Shown: positions 17,504 through 27,025, counted from the stretch's first letter. The stretch: DNA of 64,000 nucleotides from Flavobacteriales bacterium (GCA_025210805.1 JAOAQX010000023.1:124001-188000); one strand, 5' to 3'. The notes: generated by a model not told the origin, from the letters alone. Numbers and translations: made by a program.

Positions 17504-18136
17504 TTATAGTTCTACAACAATATCTTCAATTTTTGCTCTCACTTTAGGTAATGAAGCGTATTTATCTTCTTCTGATCGATATCCAATAGGAATTATTAAA
17601 GATGCTGTTAAATTATGATTTCCTAAACCAAGAATTTCATCATACTTTTCTGGAGTAAATCCTTCCATAGGGCAACTATCAATTTTCTCTGATGCCAAAT
17701 ATGCAAGGAGATTACCCATACAAATATAACTTTGAGATTTAGCCCATAGATTAAGATTATCAGCTCCAGCTTGAGCAAAATAACCTTGCATCATTCCTTC
17801 AAAAGCATTTAAGCTTTCTCGTTCTACTCCTCTTACTTCTGCAGTTCTGTCTACATAAGATGCGATCAGATTATTATCTAAATCTGTTCTTGTAGCCAAA
17901 ACCAATAAGTGTGAGGCATCTGCTACTTGCTGTTGATTCCAAGAATGTTCTACAAGTTGTTCTCTAATTGCTCTATTTTTAACTACAACTAATTTAAAAG
18001 GTTGTAATCCAAATGAACTAGCGGTTAGGTTATAATTTTCTTTAATCCCAGAAATTTGCTCATCAGATAATTCTTTTGTTGCATCAAATGCTTTGCACGC
18101 ATATCGCCACTTAAGGCTTTCGTTTAAATTGTTCAT
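17504..18136 (-). CDS. Nitroreductase-family NAD(P)H-dependent oxidoreductase
   Basis: A 210-residue FMN-dependent nitroreductase of the NfsB-like group, with RYACKAFDATKELSDEQI (10-27), TASSFGLQPFKLVVVKN and DSCPMEGFTPEKYDEILGL. It probably reduces quinones, nitro groups or flavins using NAD(P)H; the natural substrate is unknown. It is transcribed alone from a strong promoter that overlaps a perfect palindrome, which suggests a dedicated repressor or activator. Confidence 0.88.
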   Translation of the reverse strand: MNNLNESLKWRYACKAFDATKELSDEQISGIKENYNLTASSFGLQPFKLVVVKNRAIREQLVEHSWNQQQVADASHLLVLATRTDLDNNLIASYVDRTAEVRGVERESLNAFEGMMQGYFAQAGADNLNLWAKSQSYICMGNLLAYLASEKIDSCPMEGFTPEKYDEILGLGNHNLTASLIIPIGYRSEEDKYASLPKVRAKIEDIVVEL

Positions 18137-18154
18137 GGTTGGGTAATGTTTTTT

Positions 18155-18170
18155 ATTTGTTGCAACAAAT
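18155..18170. promoter_or_regulatory. 16 bp perfect palindrome at the nitroreductase promoter
   Basis: ATTTGTTGCAACAAAT reads the same on both strands and overlaps the -7 element and the likely transcription start. This is a typical position for a repressor operator. No candidate regulator gene is adjacent. Confidence 0.55.
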
Positions 18171-18195
18171 ATAAGTTAATGTAGGAAAAATACAA
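18166..18195 (-). promoter_or_regulatory. Promoter of the nitroreductase gene
   Basis: On the minus strand TTG (18195-18193), 19 bp spacer, TATATTTG (18173-18166). It fits the Bacteroidota TTG-N19/20-TAnnTTTG pattern exactly and lies 30 bp upstream of the ATG at 18136. Confidence 0.75.
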
Positions 18196-18222
18196 GCTTT
18201 TTCAAAAAAATTAACATAAAAA

Positions 18223-18253
18223 AAAGATAGCCCCTATTATTGAGGCTATCTTT
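18223..18253 (-). terminator. Terminator of sucD
   Basis: AAAGATAGCC (18223-18232) pairs perfectly with GGCTATCTTT (18244-18253), an 11-base loop between. On the minus strand the stem is followed by a T run, 29 bp after the sucD stop. Confidence 0.82.
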
Positions 18254-18281
18254 TTTATCTTTGATTCGTTTTAGGTAAAAT

Positions 18282-19151
18282 TTATCCTAAAAGTTCTTTC
18301 ATTTTAGATCCAAGATCAGCTGGAGAATCTACAACGTGAATTCCACATTCTCTCATGATTGCTTTTTTGGCTTGAGCAGTATCTTCTGTTCCACCAACAA
18401 TGGCACCAGCATGTCCCATAGTACGTCCTGCAGGCGCTGTTTCTCCGGCAATAAAACCAACAACTGGTTTTGTTCCGTTTTCTTTAATCCATTGAGCAGC
18501 TTCTGCTTCCATAGATCCACCTATTTCACCTATCATGATGATTCCTTTAGTTTCAGGGTCATTCATCAATAGTTCAACGGCCTCTTTAGTAGTTGTTCCA
18601 ATAATTGGATCTCCACCAATTCCTATAGCGGTTGTTTGTCCTAAACCTGCTTTTGTAATTTGATCTACGGCTTCATAAGTAAGTGTACCAGATTTTGAAA
18701 CGATTCCTACAGAACCTTTTTCAAATATAAATCCAGGCATAATTCCTACTTTAGCTTCACCTGCTGTCATTACTCCAGGACAGTTTGGTCCTATAAGCGT
18801 ACAATCTTTGTCTGCCAAGTATTCTTTTACCATTACCATATCTTTGGTAGGAATTCCTTCAGTAATACAAATGATTACTTTAATCCCTGCTTCAGCAGCT
18901 TCCATAATTGCATCTCCTGCAAATGCAGGTGGTACAAAAATAATTGAAGTATCAGCTTTTGCTGCTTTTACCGCATCATCTACAGTATTAAATACTGGTC
19001 TATCAAGGTGAGTTTGTCCACCTTTTCCTGGGGTAACTCCTCCTACAACGTTCGTTCCATACTCAATCATTTGAGATGCATGAAAAGTACCTTCTTTTCC
19101 TGTGAAACCTTGAACGATAATATTTGAATCTTTGTTTACTAAAACACTCAT
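18282..19151 (-). CDS. sucD: Succinate--CoA ligase, alpha subunit
   Basis: A 289-residue alpha subunit, full family length. An N-terminal CoA-binding Rossmann domain (TGKEGTFH, residues 17-24) precedes the ligase domain with H247 in [11 protein letters not shown], the histidine phosphorylated during catalysis. It converts succinyl-CoA to succinate with ATP or GTP formation in the TCA cycle. The beta subunit gene (sucC) is not in the window, so the pair is split here, which is usual in Bacteroidota. It has its own promoter and terminator. Confidence 0.97.
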   Translation of the reverse strand: MSVLVNKDSNIIVQGFTGKEGTFHASQMIEYGTNVVGGVTPGKGGQTHLDRPVFNTVDDAVKAAKADTSIIFVPPAFAGDAIMEAAEAGIKVIICITEGIPTKDMVMVKEYLADKDCTLIGPNCPGVMTAGEAKVGIMPGFIFEKGSVGIVSKSGTLTYEAVDQITKAGLGQTTAIGIGGDPIIGTTTKEAVELLMNDPETKGIIMIGEIGGSMEAEAAQWIKENGTKPVVGFIAGETAPAGRTMGHAGAIVGGTEDTAQAKKAIMRECGIHVVDSPADLGSKMKELLG

Positions 19152-19187
19152 TGTTTTGTTTTTTAATCTATTTTAAAAAAGATAAGC

Positions 19188-19218
19188 CAAAAGTAAGTTT
19201 TTCCCTCCTAAATTCCAA
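19188..19218 (-). promoter_or_regulatory. Promoter of sucD
   Basis: On the minus strand TTG (19218-19216), 20 bp spacer, TACTTTTG (19195-19188); the ATG is 37 bp downstream at 19151. It is a full match to the Bacteroidota promoter pattern. Confidence 0.75.
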
Positions 19219-19576
19219 TTTTTTTAACAATCTTCTCTTCAATCAAAATGACTTTAAAAAGTTTTGAACCTAAAATTTGTTTTAAGGGTATAGAATCACT
19301 TTAAAATCAATACAAGCTCTCTTTAAGACTTCTATCAAAAAAATGAATGCTTCAGTAATCTCCTTTTAATGTCAATCTAAACGACCTCAATTTTTGTTTT
19401 TAAATATCTACAAGACAATAAATATAACTCAGTTTTAAGACCGCTTTTATTGCTGATTTTTATTAAATTGAGTTGTTTAGAAAATAATTATTGACCAGTC
19501 CCTTCATTACAAAGATGAATCAGATTGTATACTATTTTTAGTACATTGTAGAATCTATTAATTATTATACCATCTA
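19219..19576. other. AT-rich intergenic region without recognised features
   Basis: A 358 bp stretch between the sucD promoter and the 110-residue gene. I see no open frame with coding character, no RNA gene, no strong hairpin and no copy of the window's repeats. Confidence 0.5.
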
Positions 19577-19909
19577 ATGTTTGATCAAAAAAAAGAATTA
19601 AAGAGAATCCTCTCTAATTTATCGAAAAACAAAGAAGAACAAATGGAATATCTTAATTGGCTTTTTAAGGGAGGACTTCATAATGTTGATGAACTACTCT
19701 TAGAATTTGAAAACAGTCAGTATTTATGGAATATTTACGGAAAGAAAGTATTCAAGCTATTATCTATCGATTTGGATGAGAAGTTAAATAAAATTAACGA
19801 ATCTGGTCTTCATGATCTGAATGATTTATCTCATCCTATTTGGAATGAAGTTAGAATTACTGCAAAAAACGTACTTAATGAAATCGCACTTGTTGAAGAA
19901 ACGAAATAA
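19577..19909 (+). CDS. Small cytoplasmic protein of unknown function
   Basis: A 110-residue, highly charged, probably all-helical protein with no signal or membrane segment. It has an opening of DQKKELKRILSNLSKNKEEQ and a C-terminal WNEVRITAKNVLNEIALVEE. I do not recognise the family. It stands alone between two non-coding stretches, 130 bp before the InsA-like gene. Confidence 0.55.
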   Translation: MFDQKKELKRILSNLSKNKEEQMEYLNWLFKGGLHNVDELLLEFENSQYLWNIYGKKVFKLLSIDLDEKLNKINESGLHDLNDLSHPIWNEVRITAKNVLNEIALVEETK

Positions 19910-20039
19910 AATTTGAAAACACAATATACTATTTTAGATAATAGATCTTGATATTTCATCTGCAATTGCAAATGAAAAAATGAACATAATTCTTTCGTAT
20001 TTATTGCTAATTTGATATATTTATGCTAAAATAATATAT

Positions 20040-20459
20040 ATGAAAGAAAAAGTATGTCCAAATTGTCAATCTAAGCATCACACTAAAAGTGGAATAGTAA
20101 ATAAAAGGCAACGCTATAAGTGTAAGGATTGCGGATACAATTTTACGGTAAATAAAATAGGGAAACAAATAGATACTTACTATGTAAATAAAGCTTTACA
20201 GCTCTATTTAGAGGGCTTAACTTACAGAGAAATTGAACGAATTCTAGGAGTTTCTCACGTAAGCGTAATGAATTGGGTAAAAAAATATGGTATTAAAAGG
20301 CCCTACAATCTCAATTATCACCCTACGTATAAGATTTTGAATGCAAAAGAACTTCAAAATTACTTTTCAGATCCAGAGAATATAAAAGGTGCAGGAACAT
20401 TAGTTACTGAACTAGGAGACAAATATATGCTCATAAAATGGGAACGTTTTAAGGATTAA
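20040..20459 (+). CDS. IS1 InsA-like zinc-ribbon/HTH protein, without InsB partner
   Basis: A 139-residue protein with an InsA-like zinc ribbon (C6, C9, C28, C31 in CPNC and CKDC) and a helix-turn-helix at residues 60-84 (LTYREIERILGVSHVSVMNW). In IS1 elements InsA is followed by the DDE catalytic part, InsB. Here no InsB frame and no terminal inverted repeats are visible. The last 45 residues (ELQNYFSDPENIKGAGTLV and following) are not part of the insertion-sequence fold. This looks like a domesticated DNA-binding protein, and it may regulate a neighbour such as the acetate operon beginning 268 bp downstream; that link is only positional. Confidence 0.72.
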   Translation: MKEKVCPNCQSKHHTKSGIVNKRQRYKCKDCGYNFTVNKIGKQIDTYYVNKALQLYLEGLTYREIERILGVSHVSVMNWVKKYGIKRPYNLNYHPTYKILNAKELQNYFSDPENIKGAGTLVTELGDKYMLIKWERFKD

Positions 20460-20530
20460 AAACTATATTAATTACCATTTTACTATATTATTTTTGCATT
20501 TCAGTTTCCTTTTTTCCATATTTGTTATGT

Positions 20531-20697
20531 CGCTAAAGGAAACCAACGCTTTTTAAAAGCATATTCTTAATGGGTGTATAACTAAAAGTACAACAAAGTT
20601 TTAAAACCCAAGAAAGAGCCACTCATCCTGCTTTTCTTTACTTAAGAATTCCTAACATATAACTATTCACTTGCTTTTATTAAGCTTTCCTTTAGCG
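20531..20697. repeat. 12 bp inverted repeat upstream of the porin operon
   Basis: CGCTAAAGGAAA (20531-20542) and TTTCCTTTAGCG (20686-20697) are perfect inverted copies 143 bp apart, the second ending 29 bp before the porin ATG. They could be paired binding sites for a looping regulator. Confidence 0.45.
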
Positions 20698-20726
20698 TTT
20701 TTTTTTCTTAACCTAACCTATATTCT

Positions 20727-21968
20727 ATGAAAAAAAAATCACTATTAATTACCTTGGGAAGTTTCCTTTTTATGAATGCTTTTGCTCAAGTTTCTCCAGA
20801 TTATTCAGGAGGAATTAAAGTAAAATTTGATGAAGAAGGTAAAAAATATCTAAGGATTATTTCCTGGGTACAAGGACAAGCATCCTACAATTTAGACAAT
20901 GAATCTAGCGATCCGTCTAGCCCTGTTGGACTCAATGTACGCCGAGCAAGGGTATTGATGTTTTCCAAAATCAATGACAAATTCATGGTTCTTACCCATT
21001 TTGGTTTAAACAGTCTCAATTCTAATAGCCTCAGTCCTACTGGGAAGGGAAATGGATCTCAATTATTTTTTCACGATGCTTGGGCTGAATACAAACTTCA
21101 TGAAGACCATAGCATGGGAATGGGATTACATTATTTCAATGGAATCTCCAGAGCATCGAATCAATCAACGCTCAATATGCTGACTTTAGATAACAATCGT
21201 CAGTCTTGGGCAACTCTGGGAATGACGGATCAATTTGCTCGTCACGTTGGTGTATTTTTTAAGGGGAAATTTGGAAAACTGCAATACCGATTAGCCATAA
21301 ATGATGCTCTGACCAACACATTAGAAACAAATTCTGTAAACAGTCTAGATGATTTATCTATTGGACAAACAGCCTATGTAGGAAAAAAATTATTGGGCTC
21401 AAAAGAAGCAGGATTTGCCTATGCAGGATATTTTGAATATCAATTATGGGATCAAGAATCCAATTTTGTACCTTTTAAAGTAGGTACTTATTTAGGAAAA
21501 AAGAAAATTCTAAATATTGGTGCAGGATTCTTTTTACACCCAAATGGAAGTGTAAATCGTGTAGATAGCAACACCTTTGAAGGTCAAAATGTGAGCCTTT
21601 TAGCTGCCGATATTTTCATGGAAACTCCCATTGGAGAAAACGGTGCGGCACTTACTGCTTATGCGGTACTTCAGACCAATAATTATGGTAAAAATTATAT
21701 GCTAGGAACTACCTACGGAACAGGAACAATGATTTACACACATGTGGGTTATTTACTTCCTGGTGATATGAACAAAGGCAGGTGGCAACCTTATATTTCT
21801 TTTCAAAATCATTCTTATGATGCTCATGGAGATAATCAAAATAGATTGGGTATAGGAACCAACTATTATATCTCTGGAAATAATGCCAAACTTTCTATAG
21901 AATATACTAACAGAAGTGGAATCAGTGAAGGTAATATGCTTACGCTTCAAGCCATGATCTACCTCTAA
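20727..21968 (+). CDS. Porin-like outer membrane protein
   Basis: A 413-residue protein with a signal peptide (MKKKSLLITLGSFLFMNAFA) and a beta-barrel pattern of alternating aromatic residues. It contains VRRARVLMFSKINDKFMVLT, and FARHVGVFFKGKFGKLQYRL. It resembles the phosphate-selective porin O/P group and the outer-membrane proteins that precede DUF4212/symporter pairs in Bacteroidota. It probably lets the carboxylate substrate cross the outer membrane. It is the first gene of the module, and the DUF4212 gene follows after 12 bp. Confidence 0.78.
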   Translation: MKKKSLLITLGSFLFMNAFAQVSPDYSGGIKVKFDEEGKKYLRIISWVQGQASYNLDNESSDPSSPVGLNVRRARVLMFSKINDKFMVLTHFGLNSLNSNSLSPTGKGNGSQLFFHDAWAEYKLHEDHSMGMGLHYFNGISRASNQSTLNMLTLDNNRQSWATLGMTDQFARHVGVFFKGKFGKLQYRLAINDALTNTLETNSVNSLDDLSIGQTAYVGKKLLGSKEAGFAYAGYFEYQLWDQESNFVPFKVGTYLGKKKILNIGAGFFLHPNGSVNRVDSNTFEGQNVSLLAADIFMETPIGENGAALTAYAVLQTNNYGKNYMLGTTYGTGTMIYTHVGYLLPGDMNKGRWQPYISFQNHSYDAHGDNQNRLGIGTNYYISGNNAKLSIEYTNRSGISEGNMLTLQAMIYL

Positions 21969-21980
21969 AAAACTAACATT

Positions 21981-22229
21981 ATGACAAATGCTCAAAAATA
22001 CTGGAAAGAAAACCTAAAATACCTTTTTATTTTATTAGTTATTTGGTTTTTAAGCTCCTATGTAGCTGGAATTCTCTTAGTGGATCAGCTCGACAAAATC
22101 AAAATAGGTGGGTTTAAGCTCGGATTTTGGTTTGCTCAACAAGGCTCTATGTATGTATTCGTTATCCTCATTTTTGTTTATGTAAGAATTATGAACAAAC
22201 TGGATAAAAAATACGGATTCGACGAATAG
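21981..22229 (+). CDS. DUF4212 small membrane subunit of the symporter
   Basis: An 82-residue protein with two membrane helices (about 14-34 and 51-69) and the YWKENLKYLFILLVIWFLSS opening typical of DUF4212. It is almost always encoded directly upstream of a VC_2705-type sodium:solute symporter, as here. It probably acts as an accessory subunit; the exact role is unknown. Confidence 0.88.
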   Translation: MTNAQKYWKENLKYLFILLVIWFLSSYVAGILLVDQLDKIKIGGFKLGFWFAQQGSMYVFVILIFVYVRIMNKLDKKYGFDE

Positions 22230-22260
22230 AGTCATTCATTAACTACTAAAATATAACATT

Positions 22261-24030
22261 ATGTCTGTACAAACTTGGACTTATATACTCGTAGGAATCA
22301 CTTTTGCCATTTATTTCGGTATTGCTATTTGGGCAAGAGCGGGATCTACAAAAGAATTCTACGTAGCTGGTGGAGGCGTTTCTCCCTTGGCAAACGGTAT
22401 GGCTACTGCCGCCGATTGGATGTCTGCCGCATCTTTTATTTCTCTGGCAGGAATTATCTCTTTTGTAGGGTATGACGGATCTGTTTACCTCATGGGATGG
22501 ACAGGTGGTTACGTCCTCCTAGCTTTGATGCTTGCACCCTATTTAAGAAAATTCGGAAAATTTACTGTTCCCGATTTTATTGGGGATCGTTACTACTCTA
22601 ATATTGCTAGAACAGTTGCCGTTATCTGTGCGCTTATTGTTTCTTTTACATACGTAGCAGGACAAATGCGTGGAGTAGGAATTGTATTCTCTCAATTCCT
22701 TCAGGTTGATATCAATCTAGGTGTTGGAATTGGTATGGCAGTAGTACTTATTTTTGCCTTTTTAGGAGGAATGAAGGGAATTACTTACACACAAGTAGCA
22801 CAATATTGTATTCTAATTTTTGCCTTTATGGTTCCTGCCATTTTTATTTCTATCGAAATGACAGGAAACCCAGTTCCACAATTCGGAATGGGTGATACAC
22901 TTACAGGTACCAATACCTATTTACTAGATAAACTTGATGCATTACATACTCAACTAGGTTTTAAAGAATATACCGAAGGATCAAAAACAACCACCGATGT
23001 TTTTGCCATTACACTCGCACTAATGGCAGGAACTGCAGGTCTTCCTCATGTAATTGTTCGATTTTTTACTGTAAAAAAAGTAAAAGACGCTCGAAAATCA
23101 GCAGGATTAGCTCTTCTTTTTATCGCTATTCTATACACCACAGCTCCTGCGGTATCGGTTTTTGCTCGAACAAACCTCATTGAAACAGTAAGTAACAAAA
23201 GCTATTCTGAAATGCCTGCTTGGTTTAAAAACTGGGAAAACACGGGACTGATCGCTTGGGCGGATAAAAACAATGATGGAAAAATCCAATATATAAGCGG
23301 ATCTGCTTTGGCAGATAAAAAGCCAGACTTCAGTGAGCAAAGAGGGCAATTTGGAGAAAGAACGGTGAAAAATCCTTCTTCGACTTCTAACGAACTCTAT
23401 GTAGATCGAGATATTATGGTACTCGCCAACCCCGAAATTGCGAATCTTCCTGCTTGGGTAGTTGCTTTAGTGGCAGCTGGTGGACTTGCCGCCGCACTTT
23501 CTACAGCTGCTGGTTTACTTTTGGTGATTTCTACCTCTATTTCTCACGATTTGATCAAAAAACAAATAGCCCCCAATATTTCTGAAAAAGGAGAATTAGC
23601 TTGGGCAAGAGTTAGTATTGTTTTTGCGATTATTATTGCAGGATATTTCGGAATTAACCCACCCGGTTTTGTCGCCGCCGTTGTGGCACTAGCCTTTGGT
23701 TTGGCTGCTGCTTCTTTCTTTCCCGCTATTGTCTTAGGAATTTTTGATAAACGGATGAATAAAGAAGGAGCCATTGCAGGAATGGTTATCGGGATGGTTT
23801 TAATGCTCTTTTATATGATGAAATTCAAACTAGGAATGTTTGGCGGTGGAGGAGAAACCGATTGGTGGTTTGGAATCTCTCCCGAAGGTTTTGGAACCGT
23901 TGCAATGATCATCAATTTTGTGATTTCCATGGTTATTTCTAGAGTCACTCCTGCCCCACCATCAGAGGTACAAGATATTGTAGAAGATATCAGAATCCCT
24001 AGTGGTGCTGGAGAAGCTCATGCTCATTAA
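22261..24030 (+). CDS. Sodium:solute symporter, VC_2705 (ActP-like) subfamily
   Basis: A 589-residue integral membrane protein of the SSS family with about 13 helices. Typical blocks are FYVAGGGVSPLANGMATAAD (residues 34-53), SYVAGQMRGVGIVFSQFL-type text, LPHVIVRFFTVK and GGLAAALSTAAGLLLVISTS. It most resembles acetate/propionate permeases of the ActP relatives. The insert after helix 8 contains DKNNDGKIQYISGSAL, as in relatives that pair with DUF4212. It imports small carboxylates with sodium. Its neighbours (porin, sensor kinase and the double acyl-CoA synthetase) support acetate or propionate as substrate. Confidence 0.9.
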   Translation: MSVQTWTYILVGITFAIYFGIAIWARAGSTKEFYVAGGGVSPLANGMATAADWMSAASFISLAGIISFVGYDGSVYLMGWTGGYVLLALMLAPYLRKFGKFTVPDFIGDRYYSNIARTVAVICALIVSFTYVAGQMRGVGIVFSQFLQVDINLGVGIGMAVVLIFAFLGGMKGITYTQVAQYCILIFAFMVPAIFISIEMTGNPVPQFGMGDTLTGTNTYLLDKLDALHTQLGFKEYTEGSKTTTDVFAITLALMAGTAGLPHVIVRFFTVKKVKDARKSAGLALLFIAILYTTAPAVSVFARTNLIETVSNKSYSEMPAWFKNWENTGLIAWADKNNDGKIQYISGSALADKKPDFSEQRGQFGERTVKNPSSTSNELYVDRDIMVLANPEIANLPAWVVALVAAGGLAAALSTAAGLLLVISTSISHDLIKKQIAPNISEKGELAWARVSIVFAIIIAGYFGINPPGFVAAVVALAFGLAAASFFPAIVLGIFDKRMNKEGAIAGMVIGMVLMLFYMMKFKLGMFGGGGETDWWFGISPEGFGTVAMIINFVISMVISRVTPAPPSEVQDIVEDIRIPSGAGEAHAH

Positions 24031-24049
24031 TTATCTGAAAAACGTTTTT

Positions 24050-24082
24050 TTAAGGCTTGAAAAATAAAATTTCAAGCCTTAA
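24050..24082 (+). terminator. 13 bp perfect hairpin after the symporter gene
   Basis: TTAAGGCTTGAAA (24050-24062) pairs with TTTCAAGCCTTAA (24070-24082), 7-base loop, 20 bp after the symporter stop. There is no T tail on the plus strand, so it may be an RNA processing or stabilising hairpin that partly separates the transport genes from the sensor genes rather than a strong terminator. Confidence 0.55.
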
Positions 24083-24147
24083 TACAGATAATAAATTGTT
24101 TACCATAAGTGGTATTATAGGTAGCTAAAACATAAAAAAGAAAGAAC

Positions 24148-24342
24148 ATGAAAGTAAGACATCAACAAAAGCTCATTCTCTTGAGTATTGGTTTATTTAT
24201 CGGCTTGAATATCCCTATTCTACTGATATTCAATAAACCTTTTTTTGTTTTTGGATTACCCCTACTCTATTTATATATTTTTTTCCTTTGGATTATTAGC
24301 ATACTAATCACCTTTACAGTCCTAAAAAGATTCCATGAGTAG
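24148..24342 (+). CDS. Small two-helix membrane protein
   Basis: A 64-residue protein with two hydrophobic segments (about 8-27 and 33-55). It overlaps the start of the kinase gene by 8 bp. Small membrane proteins of this size are often seen between an SSS symporter and its CbrA-like kinase; the role is unknown. Confidence 0.6.
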   Translation: MKVRHQQKLILLSIGLFIGLNIPILLIFNKPFFVFGLPLLYLYIFFLWIISILITFTVLKRFHE

Positions 24343-27025
24343 CACTACGGTCATATTGATTATTTTGGCATATTTGGCTTTTACGTTTTTTATTGCTTTT
24401 TGGGCAGAAAAAAACAAAAAATCCCGATGGGTAAATCATCCATATACCTATGCTATTTCCTTAGCGGTTTATTGTACTGCTTGGACTTATTATGGATCTG
24501 TAGGAATGGCAAAAAACTCTGGAATTTCCTTTCTCACCATCTATATCGGCCCTATCATCATCATTCCTGCATGGATCATGATTATGAAAAAAGTGATCCG
24601 TATTTCCAAAGGAAACAAAGTGGCTTCTTTGGCAGATTTTATTTCCATACGCTATGGAAACAATCGGTTTTTAGGTGCTTTGGTAACCATCATTTGCCTC
24701 TTAGCCATTGTCCCTTATATTGCTTTACAGCTTAAAGCCATTTCAGAATCATTTTCGGTGATTACGGAACAGAGTTTAAGTAAAAATCTCTTGTCGGACA
24801 CCACTTTCTATATTGCACTAATCTTAGGTGTTTTTGCAGCCATTTTCAGCACCCGAAATACCGATGCCAGTGAAAAACATCCAGGAATAATAGCCACTAT
24901 TGCCGTAGAAGCTATTATAAAATTAGTGGTCTTTTTGTTACTCGGTTTTTATATCATTTACGGAGTTTTTGATCATCCAGTTGATCTCATTAATCAAGCA
25001 AAGGAAATAGACGGGTTCGAAAAAACTATAACCCTCTCAGATCCCAAACAATATTTTGATTGGCTATTGCTCTCCATGCTTTCTATGTTTGCCATTTTTC
25101 TACTTCCAAGACAATTTCAGACAACGGTAGTAGAAAATGAAAGAATTAAACATCTCAATAAGGCACTTTGGATTTTTCCTTTGTATTTGTTATTATTTAA
25201 TTTATTTGTGGCTTTTATCGCTTGGGGAGGTTCGGTATTATTTGAAAACACCGATGCCAATCCCGATGTGTATTCCCTGATGATTCCTATGCTTTTCAAT
25301 AATGATATCATGGCAATTTTGGTTTTTGTGGGTGGTTTTTCGGCTGCAATTTCTATGATTCTCATTTCTAGCTTATCCCTTTCTACCATGTTGAGTAACA
25401 ATTTGATTATTCCTTATGGTTTTTTGAAAACATTTGTAAAAGGAGAATCCGAAACTAATGAAATTTACATCAAAAATATTCGTAGAATTTCTATTTTTAG
25501 CCTCATTCTTCTAGCCTTTTTCTTCTACCACGGTTTTGCTATGGAAAAATCTCTATATTCACTTGGGCTTATAGCCTTTGTGATGATTGCACAATTGGCA
25601 CCCGCATTTTTTGGGGGATTGTATTGGAAAAGAGGACTTTCTATTGGGGCAACTTCAGGAATTATTGTTGGGTTTTTCTTCACCCTTATTCTGCTCATCA
25701 TCCCTTATAGCTTAACACAAAATACAGAAAACACCAGTCTCATTGCTCAGGGTTATTTTGGAATCACATGGCTCAAACCCTATCAGTTTTTGGGCTTAGA
25801 TTATTTAAGTCCTGTTCCTCAAGCATTTTTCTGGAGTATATTTTTTAATCTAGGAACTTATTTGGTGGTTTCAGTTTCTACTAAAGGAACGTATCGTGAA
25901 CGAAATTACGCCGAAATATTTGTGGACTCCAATACTTTTTTACAAATGCATGAAACGGCTTTTGTCTGGAAAGGTGAAGCCTATGTAAAAGATTTAAAGA
26001 GTGTTCTAAATCGTTTTTTAGGATCAGCAAGAACCGAAAGAGCATTGAATCTATTCTATTTAAAATATAATTTTCCAAAGAACGAAAAAATAGCAGATGC
26101 CCGGTTAATCAATTTCTCAGAAAGACTATTGACAGGATCTATTGGTTCGGCTTCCGCCCGAATATTGATTTCTTCGGTAATAAAAGAAGATAAAATAAGC
26201 CTTCCTGAAGTTTTGGAAGTCTTAGAGGACATCAAAGAAGCAAAAGCCAGTAATAAAGCCTTAGAAATACAATCTAAAGAGCTCAAAAAACTCGCCAATA
26301 AAGTGCGAAATAACAATATAGAACTTCGTGAAAAAGACAAACAAAAAGATGAGTTTTTAGATACGGTTTCCCATGAGCTCAAAACGCCTATTACCTCTAT
26401 AAAAGCATTATCAGAAATACTGATAGACAACCAAGAAATTGATCAAGAAACACGTATAAAATTTATTCAAAGTATTGCCATTGAGAGTGATCGAGTTGCC
26501 AAACTAGTTAATCATCTTTTAGATATTGAGAAACTTACTAATGGAAGAGAAATATTGGCATTCCAATTAATTTCTTTATCGCAAGTAATAAAAGATGCCA
26601 TTCAAACTGTGTCTCATTTATCAAAAAAGAAAAATATTGCCATCCACTTTATGGATTCAAATACCCATTATATCAAACTAGATATGGATCGAATTCATCA
26701 AGTTTTTGTGAATATTTTATCCAATGCGCTAAAATTTTGCCCAGAAAATAACGGAAAAATCACCATATCTATTCAAGATATAAATAATGCCTATCTCCTT
26801 TCTTTTACGGATAATGGAAAAGGAGTAGAAGAAACTGAGTTGACAAAAATATTTGAGAAATTCTATCAATCAGAAAATCAAAATAGACTCAAACCCACGG
26901 GCTCTGGTCTTGGATTAGCCATTTCTAAACAAATTATAGAAAGTCACCAAGGAAGTATTTGGGCAGAAAACAACAAGCACCAAGGTCTAACAATTTTTAT
27001 AAAACTCTATAAAGCCAAAATATGA
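24335..27025 (+). CDS. Sensor histidine kinase with sodium:solute symporter-like sensor domain (CbrA type)
   Basis: An 896-residue kinase. Residues about 1-490 form a second SSS-like transporter domain with about 13 helices, followed by a helical linker (about 600-670). HisKA has the phosphorylated histidine H680 in VSHELKTPITSIKALSE. The HATPase domain has N (NILSNALKFC), DNGKG and GSGLGLAI. The design matches CbrA/CrbS kinases, which sense or transport a nutrient while signalling; CrbS-type kinases control acetate metabolism. The gene overlaps the upstream small gene by 8 bp and the response regulator by 4 bp, so the set is translated as a unit. Confidence 0.9.
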   Translation: MSSTTVILIILAYLAFTFFIAFWAEKNKKSRWVNHPYTYAISLAVYCTAWTYYGSVGMAKNSGISFLTIYIGPIIIIPAWIMIMKKVIRISKGNKVASLADFISIRYGNNRFLGALVTIICLLAIVPYIALQLKAISESFSVITEQSLSKNLLSDTTFYIALILGVFAAIFSTRNTDASEKHPGIIATIAVEAIIKLVVFLLLGFYIIYGVFDHPVDLINQAKEIDGFEKTITLSDPKQYFDWLLLSMLSMFAIFLLPRQFQTTVVENERIKHLNKALWIFPLYLLLFNLFVAFIAWGGSVLFENTDANPDVYSLMIPMLFNNDIMAILVFVGGFSAAISMILISSLSLSTMLSNNLIIPYGFLKTFVKGESETNEIYIKNIRRISIFSLILLAFFFYHGFAMEKSLYSLGLIAFVMIAQLAPAFFGGLYWKRGLSIGATSGIIVGFFFTLILLIIPYSLTQNTENTSLIAQGYFGITWLKPYQFLGLDYLSPVPQAFFWSIFFNLGTYLVVSVSTKGTYRERNYAEIFVDSNTFLQMHETAFVWKGEAYVKDLKSVLNRFLGSARTERALNLFYLKYNFPKNEKIADARLINFSERLLTGSIGSASARILISSVIKEDKISLPEVLEVLEDIKEAKASNKALEIQSKELKKLANKVRNNNIELREKDKQKDEFLDTVSHELKTPITSIKALSEILIDNQEIDQETRIKFIQSIAIESDRVAKLVNHLLDIEKLTNGREILAFQLISLSQVIKDAIQTVSHLSKKKNIAIHFMDSNTHYIKLDMDRIHQVFVNILSNALKFCPENNGKITISIQDINNAYLLSFTDNGKGVEETELTKIFEKFYQSENQNRLKPTGSGLGLAISKQIIESHQGSIWAENNKHQGLTIFIKLYKAKI

